Assembly (NCBI GenBank): GCA_964633715.1
Contig: CAZWHQ010000044.1
Span: 1-35,933, forward strand
Direction of reading: 5' to 3'
DNA from: JAUWVG01 sp964633715
Lineage (GTDB): Bacteria; Acidobacteriota; Aminicenantia; Aminicenantales; Aminicenantaceae
Length of the DNA: 35,933 nucleotides
Numbering within the stretch: the first letter of the stretch is position 1; each line of letters starts with the position of its first letter. The notes beneath the pieces were generated by a model that was not told the origin of the DNA, made no database searches, and worked only from the letters and a program-made list of their open reading frames with translations. The position numbers and the translations under genes were made by a program. Positions 17,173 to 24,104 of this stretch are shown piece by piece.

Positions 17173-18276
17173 GTGAAAAAGTCCTTTTTATTTATCCTTG
17201 TTTTATCTTTCATTCTCGTTCTCACTTTTTGCAGCCAACAAAAATCGAAGTGGGAGGGGACAATTGAAGAAGTCAATGGTGTGACAATTGTTAAAAACCC
17301 ATTGCTTCCAATATACACGGAAGATGTTTTTTTTCTTGAAGAAGAACTTGTGATTAAAGAAGAGGGGGAAGACTATTATTTCTCCAACTTGATAGGACTT
17401 GCCGTAAATGATGAAAAGAGAATTTTTACGATAGACTATCAGGCTGCTGATGTTAAGGTCTTCGATAAGGAGGGGATGTATATTAAAACCATTGGAAAGA
17501 GAGGACAGGGGCCTGGAGAATTCAGCCGGCCATATCATATTTTCGTCTCAAGTCAAAAAGAAGTTGTGATTTTCGATCTCCTGCTCCGCCGATTCTCCTA
17601 TTTTACCTTCGAGGGAGAATTTATTAAAAACGTATCGACAGCGAACTACAATATTGGATTTTTTAACATCGATTCCGAAGGAAACATAATTGGACTAATT
17701 CCGGATAGAAATCCTGAAAATCCAGTGTATGCTTTAAGGAAGTTTGATTCAGACCTTAATCCAATTTTGACTTATGTAACCTCACCCTATCCAAATCCGC
17801 AGATTTATAATCCCTTTGGACCTCGACCGCAGTGGGCTCTCTCTGTTGACAATGAAATTATTCACAGCTTTCCTGAATTTTATGAGATCCGTATTTTTGA
17901 TGCGATGGGAAAAGAGATCAGAAGAATAATTAAGGAATATGAACCAATGAGAGTTTCTTCAGAAATGAAAGACCTGGCTAAAAAACAGGTAGAAAGACTG
18001 GGAGAGTCCATTAGGTTGGAACTACCCGAATATTATCCTCCGATCCGATACATCTCAGTTGACGAAAATAAGAGGATATTTGTACATACCAGTGATTTAG
18101 ACGAAACAGGTGGCGAATCCGTATATGATGTGTTTGATCCGGAAGGGAAATTTATCACAAGAATCAATCTAATGAATTTGCCTCGAGTATGGAAAAATAA
18201 TAAGCTGTACATGATCGAACAGAACAAAGATGGATTTCAGATGATAAAGAGATACAAGGTCACTTGGACTTACTGA
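17173..18276 (+). CDS. 6-bladed beta-propeller lipoprotein
   Basis: The start is taken at GTG 17173, five bases after a perfect AGGAGG at 17162-17167; an upstream in-frame GTG at 17158 would place the ribosome site inside the gene. The product is 367 residues with lipobox LTFC and Cys20 as the lipid site. A leader segment WEGTIEEVNGVTIVKNP leads into GQGPGE at 111-116. Later blades include SVYDVFDPEGKFITRINL, and the protein ends MIKRYKVTW, the subtype seen at 14647. It lies 129 bases after the previous propeller gene. The gene-poor, decayed stretch around the IS element begins directly downstream. Confidence 0.87.
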   Translation: MKKSFLFILVLSFILVLTFCSQQKSKWEGTIEEVNGVTIVKNPLLPIYTEDVFFLEEELVIKEEGEDYYFSNLIGLAVNDEKRIFTIDYQAADVKVFDKEGMYIKTIGKRGQGPGEFSRPYHIFVSSQKEVVIFDLLLRRFSYFTFEGEFIKNVSTANYNIGFFNIDSEGNIIGLIPDRNPENPVYALRKFDSDLNPILTYVTSPYPNPQIYNPFGPRPQWALSVDNEIIHSFPEFYEIRIFDAMGKEIRRIIKEYEPMRVSSEMKDLAKKQVERLGESIRLELPEYYPPIRYISVDENKRIFVHTSDLDETGGESVYDVFDPEGKFITRINLMNLPRVWKNNKLYMIEQNKDGFQMIKRYKVTWTY

Positions 18277-18296
18277 AACCGGAGACTAACGACATT

Positions 18297-18400
18297 TGTC
18301 CATAAAAAGGGACAGAATAACAGGTTAGAATACTAATATCAGTCAGGACTTAGTTGGCATAAAGTTTGCTATAAAAAACTGTGATGGATACTAAAAAGGG
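18297..18400 (+). repeat. Intergenic element with hairpin and sigma54-like box, copy 1
   Basis: Three elements of this type occur (here, 20544 and 26003). Each has an inverted repeat, here TGTCC 18297-18301 with GGACA 18310-18314. A shared TCAGTCAGGAC block follows, then TTGGCATAAAGTTTGCT at 18354-18370, whose GG and GC are ten bases apart as in sigma54 promoters. From 18366 the sequence also resembles the leader before the VWFA-related gene at 20657, but no such gene follows here. Confidence 0.6.
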
Positions 18401-18440
18401 GGAATCACAAAATCAGAAAACAGAAGTGCTTCAAACGATA
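18372..18440 (+). pseudogene. 5'-leader remnant of a lost VWFA-related gene
   Basis: GATACTAAAAAGGGGGAATC and the following A-rich bases align with the leader and first codons before the VWFA-related gene at 20657 (AATACTAAAGGTGGAGATTT then ATG). The start codon is lost and no homologous body follows. This is read as the stump of a deleted third or fourth copy of that family. Confidence 0.4.
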
Positions 18441-18494
18441 AATTTTCCGCTTCCCCATAAATTAGGCGTTACATGTTTTTTTTGAAAACCGAGC

Positions 18495-18514
18495 CCTTCA
18501 CAGTCAATTTGGCC
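18495..18514 (+). repeat. Recurrent 20-bp intergenic motif, copy 3
   Basis: Reads CCTTCACAGTCAATTTGGCC; it differs at six positions from copy 1 at 7030. It lies upstream of the decayed propeller gene, a placement like that of the copy at 26819. Confidence 0.4.
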
Positions 18515-18550
18515 ACATTTATAAAACGAGTACAAATTCTATAGAGTAGC

Positions 18551-18585
18551 TTGATTAAATGCTTTGCTATTGATAATCGTATATA
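18551..18585 (+). promoter_or_regulatory. Promoter-like region of propeller pseudogene
   Basis: TTGATT at 18551 and GATAATCGTAT at 18572 are separated by 15 bases. The same arrangement (TTGACT, 15 bases, GATAATCGTAT) precedes the intact paralogue at 26895. A perfect AGGAGGG ribosome site follows at 18602-18608, but the gene start behind it is deleted. Confidence 0.45.
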
Positions 18586-18608
18586 GATTAAGGAGAAATC
18601 CAGGAGGG

Positions 18609-18700
18609 CAAAATTTCCAGAATATAAACCTTTTTTTTATGCTCTTTTTTCTGACAGCAAGGGACGTATTTTTATACAGAGAAATAATGTTCATAAATTA
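18609..18700 (+). pseudogene. Propeller pseudogene, 5' segment before IS
   Basis: Directly behind a good ribosome site, and without a start codon, the sequence reads KFPEYKPFFYALFSDSKGRI then FIQRNNVHKL. It aligns with a segment close to the C-terminus of the proteins at 15871 (FKPYFYSIFSDTNGRIYVQR) and 26895. About 800-850 bases encoding the signal peptide and most blades are therefore missing, perhaps through a short match around AAAAT at the join. The reading frame runs up to AAATTA at 18695-18700, where the IS element begins, and resumes at 20297. Confidence 0.8.
18695..18700 (+). repeat. Target-site duplication, left copy
   Basis: AAATTA is identical to 20291-20296. Removing 18701-20296 rejoins the propeller frame as VHKLQTLEKEFDVF without a stop, which supports these bases as the duplicated target. 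Confidence 0.75.
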
Positions 18701-18761
18701 AGACTGTTCAACACTTGTAATTACTTGAATATAAACAAGTTATAAGCACACATATTTGGAC

Positions 18762-18846
18762 TTATCCCCATTTTTAGCCAAAAAACGGGTAATAATAGCT
18801 CATTTTATCAAAAGTTATCCCCACTTTTTATCAAAAGTTATCCCCA
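18762..18846 (+). repeat. Three TTATCCCCA repeats in the IS leader
   Basis: TTATCCCCA occurs at 18762, 18815 and 18838. The last two lie in a 23-base tandem duplication around ATCAAAAGTTATCCCCAC. They are one base off the consensus DnaA box TTATCCACA. They may bind transposase or a host factor; nothing else marks a replication origin. Confidence 0.6.
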
Positions 18847-19007
18847 CTTTTTCGGTGTTTTCATCCTTTTTTGATCAATAAGCATATTTTATGCAAGTAT
18901 TTTATTCTTTAAGGAGTTACGTCTTGGTTCTCCTCCTATTTTGGTGTAGCGTGAGTATTGAACAGCTACCCACTTTATTATTGAACACCCCTTATAGGAG
19001 ATTACCC

Positions 19008-20267
19008 ATGACGGATTACCAATTGCCTATGTCAAAACTTTCCAGCGCCTATCTCGACCTCATCGATGAAGACAATGACCTGGTGAACTATTTCCGGGAA
19101 ATCAACCTCTACAATATTCATCCTGTTATAGGAAAATGTTATTCCCAGGCTGGACCTCAAGGATACGGAGTGGGCCTCTTTTTGTCTCGGATGCTGAAAG
19201 TCAAACAGACATTCGTCTCTGATAGAATCCTTGCCAAGCGTCTTTCTGAAAACAGCACCTATAGACACCTCTGTCTCCTTGACAAAGGTCCGACTCCAGC
19301 CCATAACACCCTGAGAAAACATCTCGGGGTCAAAAGATATGCAGAAATCCATGTCAACTTTGTTAACGAGGCCAATGAACTTGGACTCTTAAATCCCAAT
19401 ATAAAACAGTTCCCAAAGAATCGTCGCAAAGGTTTGATACTCGTCGGAGATTCTACGCCCATAAGATCCTATTGTTCTTCCAAAGGAGTAAGACAGGAAA
19501 ATGGCTCATGGCTTTTTACCGATCCTTCAGTAAGCTTTGGCCGTCCTCATCATAAAGATAAATATCCTGTGGGACACAAGGCCCATTCCTTGATGACAGT
19601 TACCGGAATCCCTATGGTCAGTATCGTAAGTACGCGCAGCGACTCCGATAAAATACATATATTCCCCCTTTTGGAGCAACTCAAAAGAAGATTCCCTTCT
19701 CTTAACATCGCTTATATTGTCCTGGATGCCGGCTATGATTCAGAGGAAATACATAAAACCATATACGAACACTATCATATTATCCCTGTCATTATTCGCA
19801 AGAAGATGGTCTATCCAAAAAGATTTGATTCACAAGGAACACCTCTTTGTGATTTTGGCTATCCGCTTATTAAAACAGTTCTGGATTACGGAAGAGGCCG
19901 TACAAAATATGTATGTCAAAGGATTTGCGAAAAGGACAATCAAGAAAAGCTTTTTCAATGTCGTTATCTTAAAACATCAAGTCATAACGGGTATACCTTT
20001 TATACGCACTTTAAAAATAGCTATCGAAAATATGGGCCAGCGACTCCAGATACCATTATCTACAAAAAATTGAAGCCTTTTCGCACATCTATAGAGCGTG
20101 GCTTTGGGCTTGTTAAAGAGAATCGCTATCGTATGGAACATACGAATACTTATATGGGGATCGATAATGTGGCCATGCATGTCATTGAGCATGACATTGT
20201 CTTGACTCAAGACATCATCTTTGGATATAAAACTACTGGGAAAGTTAGCCCTGTAATTAAAGTTTGA
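19008..20267 (+). CDS. Transposase, IS4/IS5-like DDE superfamily
   Basis: The start is ATG 19008 with AGGAG at 18996-19000; an in-frame ATG at 18891 would add 39 unlikely residues. The 419-residue product has an N-terminal region with a probable DNA-binding helical part. The DDE core follows: the first Asp in LILVGDSTPI, the second in YIVLDAGYDS, and the Glu in RTSIERGFGLVKENRYRME, matching the E-R-x-F-G pattern of IS4/IS5-like enzymes. It catalyses cut-and-paste transposition of its element. The exact IS family cannot be assigned by eye. The reading frame is open throughout. Confidence 0.85.
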   Translation: MTDYQLPMSKLSSAYLDLIDEDNDLVNYFREINLYNIHPVIGKCYSQAGPQGYGVGLFLSRMLKVKQTFVSDRILAKRLSENSTYRHLCLLDKGPTPAHNTLRKHLGVKRYAEIHVNFVNEANELGLLNPNIKQFPKNRRKGLILVGDSTPIRSYCSSKGVRQENGSWLFTDPSVSFGRPHHKDKYPVGHKAHSLMTVTGIPMVSIVSTRSDSDKIHIFPLLEQLKRRFPSLNIAYIVLDAGYDSEEIHKTIYEHYHIIPVIIRKKMVYPKRFDSQGTPLCDFGYPLIKTVLDYGRGRTKYVCQRICEKDNQEKLFQCRYLKTSSHNGYTFYTHFKNSYRKYGPATPDTIIYKKLKPFRTSIERGFGLVKENRYRMEHTNTYMGIDNVAMHVIEHDIVLTQDIIFGYKTTGKVSPVIKV

Positions 20268-20290
20268 AATCTGTATTATTGAACGCTCTC

Positions 20291-20296
20291 AAATTA
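20291..20296 (+). repeat. Target-site duplication, right copy
   Basis: AAATTA, the partner of 18695-18700, immediately after the right end of the IS element. Confidence 0.75.
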
Positions 20297-20488
20297 CAAA
20301 CTTTAGAAAAGGAATTCGATGTTTTCAGCAAAGATGGCTATTACTTATACAAAACTGTCTGTAAGCACACACCCTTTTTAATTAAAGATGGATATTATTA
20401 CACTCGCATCCAGAACGAGGAATCTGGTGAAGTATTTGTCAAGCGGTTCATAATTAAAAACTGGAACCTGATAAAGGAGGGGATTTAA
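20297..20488 (+). pseudogene. Propeller pseudogene, 3' segment after IS
   Basis: This continues the frame left at 18700: QTLEKEFDVFSKDGYYLYKT, then LIKDGYYYTRIQNEESGEVF, ending FIIKNWNLIKEGI. It matches the termini of the propeller proteins at 15871 (EVDIFSQDGYYLYKAVLPPN) and 26895 (KVDIFSKNGYYLYKTSLPKQ). There is no start signal of its own; an ATG-like open frame from 20264 begins inside the IS element and is fortuitous. Since the parent gene had probably already lost its 5' part, it is not certain that the insertion inactivated it. Confidence 0.8.
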
Positions 20489-20501
20489 GTTCACTCAGAA
20501 T

Positions 20502-20520
20502 CCTCTCCAGTCAATCTTCC
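20502..20520 (+). repeat. Recurrent intergenic motif, copy 4 (one base shorter)
   Basis: CCTCTCCAGTCAATCTTCC, immediately after the propeller pseudogene. It follows the same consensus with one base missing near the 3' end. Confidence 0.35.
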
Positions 20521-20543
20521 ACAGATGGGAAAATTTACTACGT

Positions 20544-20656
20544 TGTCCATATAAAAAGACAGAATAACATGGTAGAATACATCTATCAGTCAGGACTAAA
20601 TTGGCACAAAATTTATTACGGAAAACCAAAATGAATACTAAAGGTGGAGATTTAAA
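20544..20656 (+). promoter_or_regulatory. Intergenic element, copy 2: leader of VWFA-related gene
   Basis: The hairpin arms TGTC 20544-20547 and GACA 20558-20561 are followed by TCAGTCAGGAC and a box TTGGCACAAAATTTATT at 20601-20617. Here the -24-like half is the best of the three copies, but the -12 GC has changed to AT, so sigma54 use is doubtful. The element runs up to the ribosome site of the gene at 20657. Confidence 0.5.
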
Positions 20657-21871
20657 ATGAAAAAACATACAATCTTGCTTGCCATTCTTGTCTTAGGTTT
20701 AACTCTTTTTGCTCAGGACATCCAAGAGGAAGCCGTTGCTATTAACATCGAGGTTCCGACCAGGGTCTTTAAAGGAAAAACATTCATAGATAATCTGACT
20801 ATCGATGATTTTGAAATCTATGAAAATGGAATTCTCCAAAAAACGGAAGCAGTATATTTGGTTAAAAAAAAGGAGATCGTACGTGAAGATACAGAATTGG
20901 ACCCGGAGATAGCAAAGGAAAAATTTGCTCCAAAAGTTTCCAGAAATTTTGTGTTTCTCTTTGAAATCCATGAATATCTGCCAAGACTGGGAACAACCAT
21001 AGAATATTTTTTTGACGAAGTCTATACAGTGGGAGATTCCATTACGGTCATAACTCCTCTTCAAACATACCGCTTTAATTACGAAGTGCTTGCAAAGTTA
21101 CCAAAAAAAGAAATTTCTAAACAATTAATTGGACAGCTTAGAAGTGATCTTTTGAAGTCTTCATCAGTCTATCGAGGTTTGCTTCGTGATCTTGAAGATG
21201 TCAAGACATTTGAACAGGATGCTCCAGTTGATTCTGGTATGGAAGGCGTAATTCGAATGATGCATTCCGATATTACACAAAAATTAAGAAACCTCAGATA
21301 TTTAGATGAAACAAAGTTTCTGGAATTTGCCAATGCTTTGAAAGAGGCAAAAGGGCCCAAACATGTATTTTTCTTTCTCCAAAAATTAAATATACCCATT
21401 ATAAGATATAATCCTGTTTTTGGTTTTGACGACCTTGATGAATTTGAGGGATTTATGGCGATAGATGGAGAAAAAATCCAACGATTTTTTTCAGATTCCT
21501 CTATTACGGCACATTTGATTTATATCACAAAGATTTCAGATTTGGATATTATGGGAAGGGATACAGCCGCTGTGACCAGTACAGGTGTGGATGACACAGG
21601 CGTAACAGCCATGCCCAGAGTAATACAAGAAATCTCGGGCGATATTTTCAGCGCCTTCAAAGACGTAGCCGAAGCGACAGGTGGCGTTGTGGACAGCTCA
21701 ACCAATGCCGCTGCTTCCTTTAGAAAAGCAGTTGAGGCTTCGGAGAATTATTACCTTCTCTATTATTCTCCAAAAAATTATGTGGCCAATGGAAAATTTA
21801 TGGAAATTACAATAAAAGTCAAAGGTCAGAATTATAAGATTACTCACCGGGCCGGGTATATCGCAGATTAA
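20657..21871 (+). CDS. Secreted VWFA-related domain protein
   Basis: A 404-residue paralogue of the protein at 146. The signal peptide (MKKHTILLAILVLGLTLFAQ) and the opening through NLTIDDFEIYENGILQ are almost the same, as is the terminus (YYLLYYSPKNY to HRAGYIAD). The central part (about 90-330) diverges strongly and lacks the Ser/Gly-rich insert, holding instead a Thr/Val-rich stretch near residues 300-325. No DxSxS metal motif is seen in the A-domain core (FVFLFEIHEYLPRLG). This pattern of conserved ends and a variable centre suits recombination among paralogues. It is followed 56 bases later by an outer-membrane protein gene. Role unknown. Confidence 0.85.
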   Translation: MKKHTILLAILVLGLTLFAQDIQEEAVAINIEVPTRVFKGKTFIDNLTIDDFEIYENGILQKTEAVYLVKKKEIVREDTELDPEIAKEKFAPKVSRNFVFLFEIHEYLPRLGTTIEYFFDEVYTVGDSITVITPLQTYRFNYEVLAKLPKKEISKQLIGQLRSDLLKSSSVYRGLLRDLEDVKTFEQDAPVDSGMEGVIRMMHSDITQKLRNLRYLDETKFLEFANALKEAKGPKHVFFFLQKLNIPIIRYNPVFGFDDLDEFEGFMAIDGEKIQRFFSDSSITAHLIYITKISDLDIMGRDTAAVTSTGVDDTGVTAMPRVIQEISGDIFSAFKDVAEATGGVVDSSTNAAASFRKAVEASENYYLLYYSPKNYVANGKFMEITIKVKGQNYKITHRAGYIAD

Positions 21872-21927
21872 TCTATGTCTCTTAGGATTTCGTTCTTTCT
21901 GTTCATTTCAGCTTGCAGATTGTTTAT

Positions 21928-24075
21928 ATGAAAAAGATTATCCTGCCCCTGCTTTATCTTGTTTTTTTAACTTTCCCTGTTTTAGGTCAGCAGGTAAGAG
22001 ACGAAAATCTTGCCATAAGGACAGATGAATCCATCGTTTTAGATGGTCAACTCAACGAATCGATCTGGGAAAAAGCTCCGGAAGCAGAGACTTTGCTTCA
22101 AATTAATCCTTACAGACAGGACCCTGGAAAGATAAAAACATCAGTCAAAATCCTTTATGATGATGGTTTTATTTATTTTGGATTTCTGTGCTCTGACTCC
22201 GAGCCCGACAATATCAAGCCTGGATCAAAAACCTTAGATGGAGATTTGAGGAATTCCGATTCTGTATACATTTTAATAGATACCTCACCTGATTTAACCA
22301 ACTTTTTTTATTTTGCCATTGACTTCACTGGATCTAAATCTGACGGCATAATTATCAAAGGGGAGAGATTGGTCAATTATAATTGGAATGGAAGCTGGGA
22401 GTCTTTCAGTCAAAAAACGGATTTTGGGTGGAGTACGGAAGTCGCGATCAATCTTAGCAGCATTGTGGCCAACCCAGAAGAGAACCGATCCTTTGGTGTC
22501 ATTCTATCCAGAGTTGTGCCTCGATTGGATATCAGTATATTTCAACCCAATCCGCGCGAGCCTGTTTTTGATGTGGATGAGCTCAGGAATTTAGAAATAC
22601 TTGAACTTTTTGAAATCGATGAACAGGCTGTACAAGAGGAAAGGATTGCGGAACAAATAGAACAGGGGGGGAGGGCTCCCATCTCGCCTTATATTATGGC
22701 TACGTTAGAATCAGGAGAAAAAATCAAACCAACGGCTGGAATCGAGGCCAGTTATGCGTTTTCTCCTCAGATGTCTGGCCAATTAGCGGTAAATCCTGAT
22801 TTTGCCACTGTAGAACCGGATTTTGAACGGGTCAATTTGACTCCTTTTGAGCTCTATCTTCCTGAGAAAAGAAGTTTTTTGCAGGAGAATTCAGACATTT
22901 ATCAGCAGCCGTTCAGATTGTTTTACTCAAAAAGAATTGGAGATATATATGGGGGGGTGAAGCTCAACGGAAAATATGAAAAAACCGAATTTTCTCTAGT
23001 GAGTGCACAGATCAAAAAGGATGAAATTCTCAATGAGGGCTCTGCCAATTTTTCGGTTTTGAGTTTTAAAAAGAGAAACATATTGAATGTGCTGACGATT
23101 GGTGTTACAGCGGCCAATAGGGTTATGGATAAGAAAAATAAAGGGACGGCTGGTGTTGAGGCAGAGCTTAAAATTTCCGAATCATTTAAGCTTTCCGGTC
23201 AATTCGCTCTAAGTTATGGAGATTATGGGAAAAATAATACGGCCTTTTACATTGGTCCCAGCTTCGACTCTAGAACTCTTCATATTCATTTACACTACAA
23301 ACAAATAGACAAAAATTTTGGTGATAATGCCAATAATGTGGGTTTTATCCCGGACGATAACCGTAAAGAGTTGGATTCTGCCATAAATAAAACATTCTTA
23401 CTTAGAAGTGGGTTTCTTGATCGGATTAGATACCGTTCAAATTACAATATCTATTGGGGAATGGATGGCACTTTGCGAAGCTGGCAGATAGACGAGGGAC
23501 TTTTTTTTGATACAAAAAAGAACTTTACTCTTTCAGTAAATCACACCATAGAGTATAAGCTTAATGAGTATATTTTAGAGCCGAAGCTTGTCTATAAGTC
23601 CGATTTAGGCGGATGGGTTAAGCTGTTCACTAAGGATTTCCGTAACTCTCAAACAAGATTCACAAGCACATATTACGCTGGCGAAAGGAAGCAATTTAGT
23701 CTTTTTATTTCTGCAGGTAAAAATTATGGTTCGAAGTTTATTATGTTTGGTATCTCTAAAAAGATTGATATCACTAAAAATTTATTCTCAGAATATGATT
23801 TATACCGCGTAAGGTATCTTTCTCAAAGTCTCTATGACAGCACTTTTATTCATGTGCTCAAATTAACGCTAAATATAATAGAAAATCTTTCTTTAAAAAT
23901 TCTTTGGCAAAAAAATTCAGATATCGATAAGTCAAGCTACCATGTGGTGTGCTCCTATGCCTTTAAGCCTCCCTTTGGCACCATACAGTTGATTTACCAA
24001 AAAGGAAACGCCGAGTTTGGAGTAAAAGGAACTCAAGGCCATACGTTCTTTTTAAGATTTGGATATACGTTTTAA
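21928..24075 (+). CDS. CBM9-like / DUF5916-type outer-membrane protein
   Basis: The start is taken at ATG 21928, which begins the signal peptide directly (MKKIILPLLYLVFLTFPVLG); a TTG at 21913 is in frame but adds nothing. The product is 715 residues. Residues about 25-190 match the CBM9-like domain at the front of DUF5916 proteins (VLDGQLNESIWEKAP, VKILYDDGFIYFGFLCSD, a GWSTEVAINLS strand). The remainder alternates amphipathic strands and ends in FLRFGYTF, with the terminal aromatic typical of outer-membrane barrels. Such proteins sit in the outer membrane; a carbohydrate-binding or transport role is likely but unshown. No good ribosome site is seen. Confidence 0.83.
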   Translation: MKKIILPLLYLVFLTFPVLGQQVRDENLAIRTDESIVLDGQLNESIWEKAPEAETLLQINPYRQDPGKIKTSVKILYDDGFIYFGFLCSDSEPDNIKPGSKTLDGDLRNSDSVYILIDTSPDLTNFFYFAIDFTGSKSDGIIIKGERLVNYNWNGSWESFSQKTDFGWSTEVAINLSSIVANPEENRSFGVILSRVVPRLDISIFQPNPREPVFDVDELRNLEILELFEIDEQAVQEERIAEQIEQGGRAPISPYIMATLESGEKIKPTAGIEASYAFSPQMSGQLAVNPDFATVEPDFERVNLTPFELYLPEKRSFLQENSDIYQQPFRLFYSKRIGDIYGGVKLNGKYEKTEFSLVSAQIKKDEILNEGSANFSVLSFKKRNILNVLTIGVTAANRVMDKKNKGTAGVEAELKISESFKLSGQFALSYGDYGKNNTAFYIGPSFDSRTLHIHLHYKQIDKNFGDNANNVGFIPDDNRKELDSAINKTFLLRSGFLDRIRYRSNYNIYWGMDGTLRSWQIDEGLFFDTKKNFTLSVNHTIEYKLNEYILEPKLVYKSDLGGWVKLFTKDFRNSQTRFTSTYYAGERKQFSLFISAGKNYGSKFIMFGISKKIDITKNLFSEYDLYRVRYLSQSLYDSTFIHVLKLTLNIIENLSLKILWQKNSDIDKSSYHVVCSYAFKPPFGTIQLIYQKGNAEFGVKGTQGHTFFLRFGYTF

Positions 24076-24104
24076 TTTTTTATGAATACTTTTTTAGGAG
24101 TAAA

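Larger units (their letters stand above)
18701..20290 (+). mobile_element. IS element with DDE transposase
   Basis: A 1590-base insertion in a propeller pseudogene, flanked by AAATTA. Imperfect terminal inverted repeats are visible: GACTGTTCAACACT at the left end (18702) and GAGCGTTCAATAAT read inward from the right end (complement), 10-11 of 14 identical with a one-base offset from the extreme ends. It carries one transposase gene at 19008-20267 and a roughly 300-base leader with short repeats. The right end lies only about 20 bases past the transposase stop. The transposase looks intact, so the element may still be active or recent. Confidence 0.82.

Noticed and set aside
18762..18846. DnaA-box-like cluster as a replication origin
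   Set aside because: The repeats are TTATCCCCA, one base off consensus, only three copies, and lie within an IS element with no dnaA, dnaN or other origin genes nearby.
18891..19007. Longer N-terminus of the transposase from ATG 18891
   Set aside because: ATG 19008 has an AGGAG site at ideal spacing; the extra 39 residues have low-complexity hydrophobic composition and no ribosome site.
20264..20488. Independent small gene of 74 codons
   Set aside because: Its first codons lie in the IS end; the rest is the tail of the interrupted propeller gene.
21913..21927. TTG 21913 as start of the outer-membrane protein gene
   Set aside because: ATG 21928 directly begins a normal signal peptide; the five extra residues would spoil its basic N-terminus.
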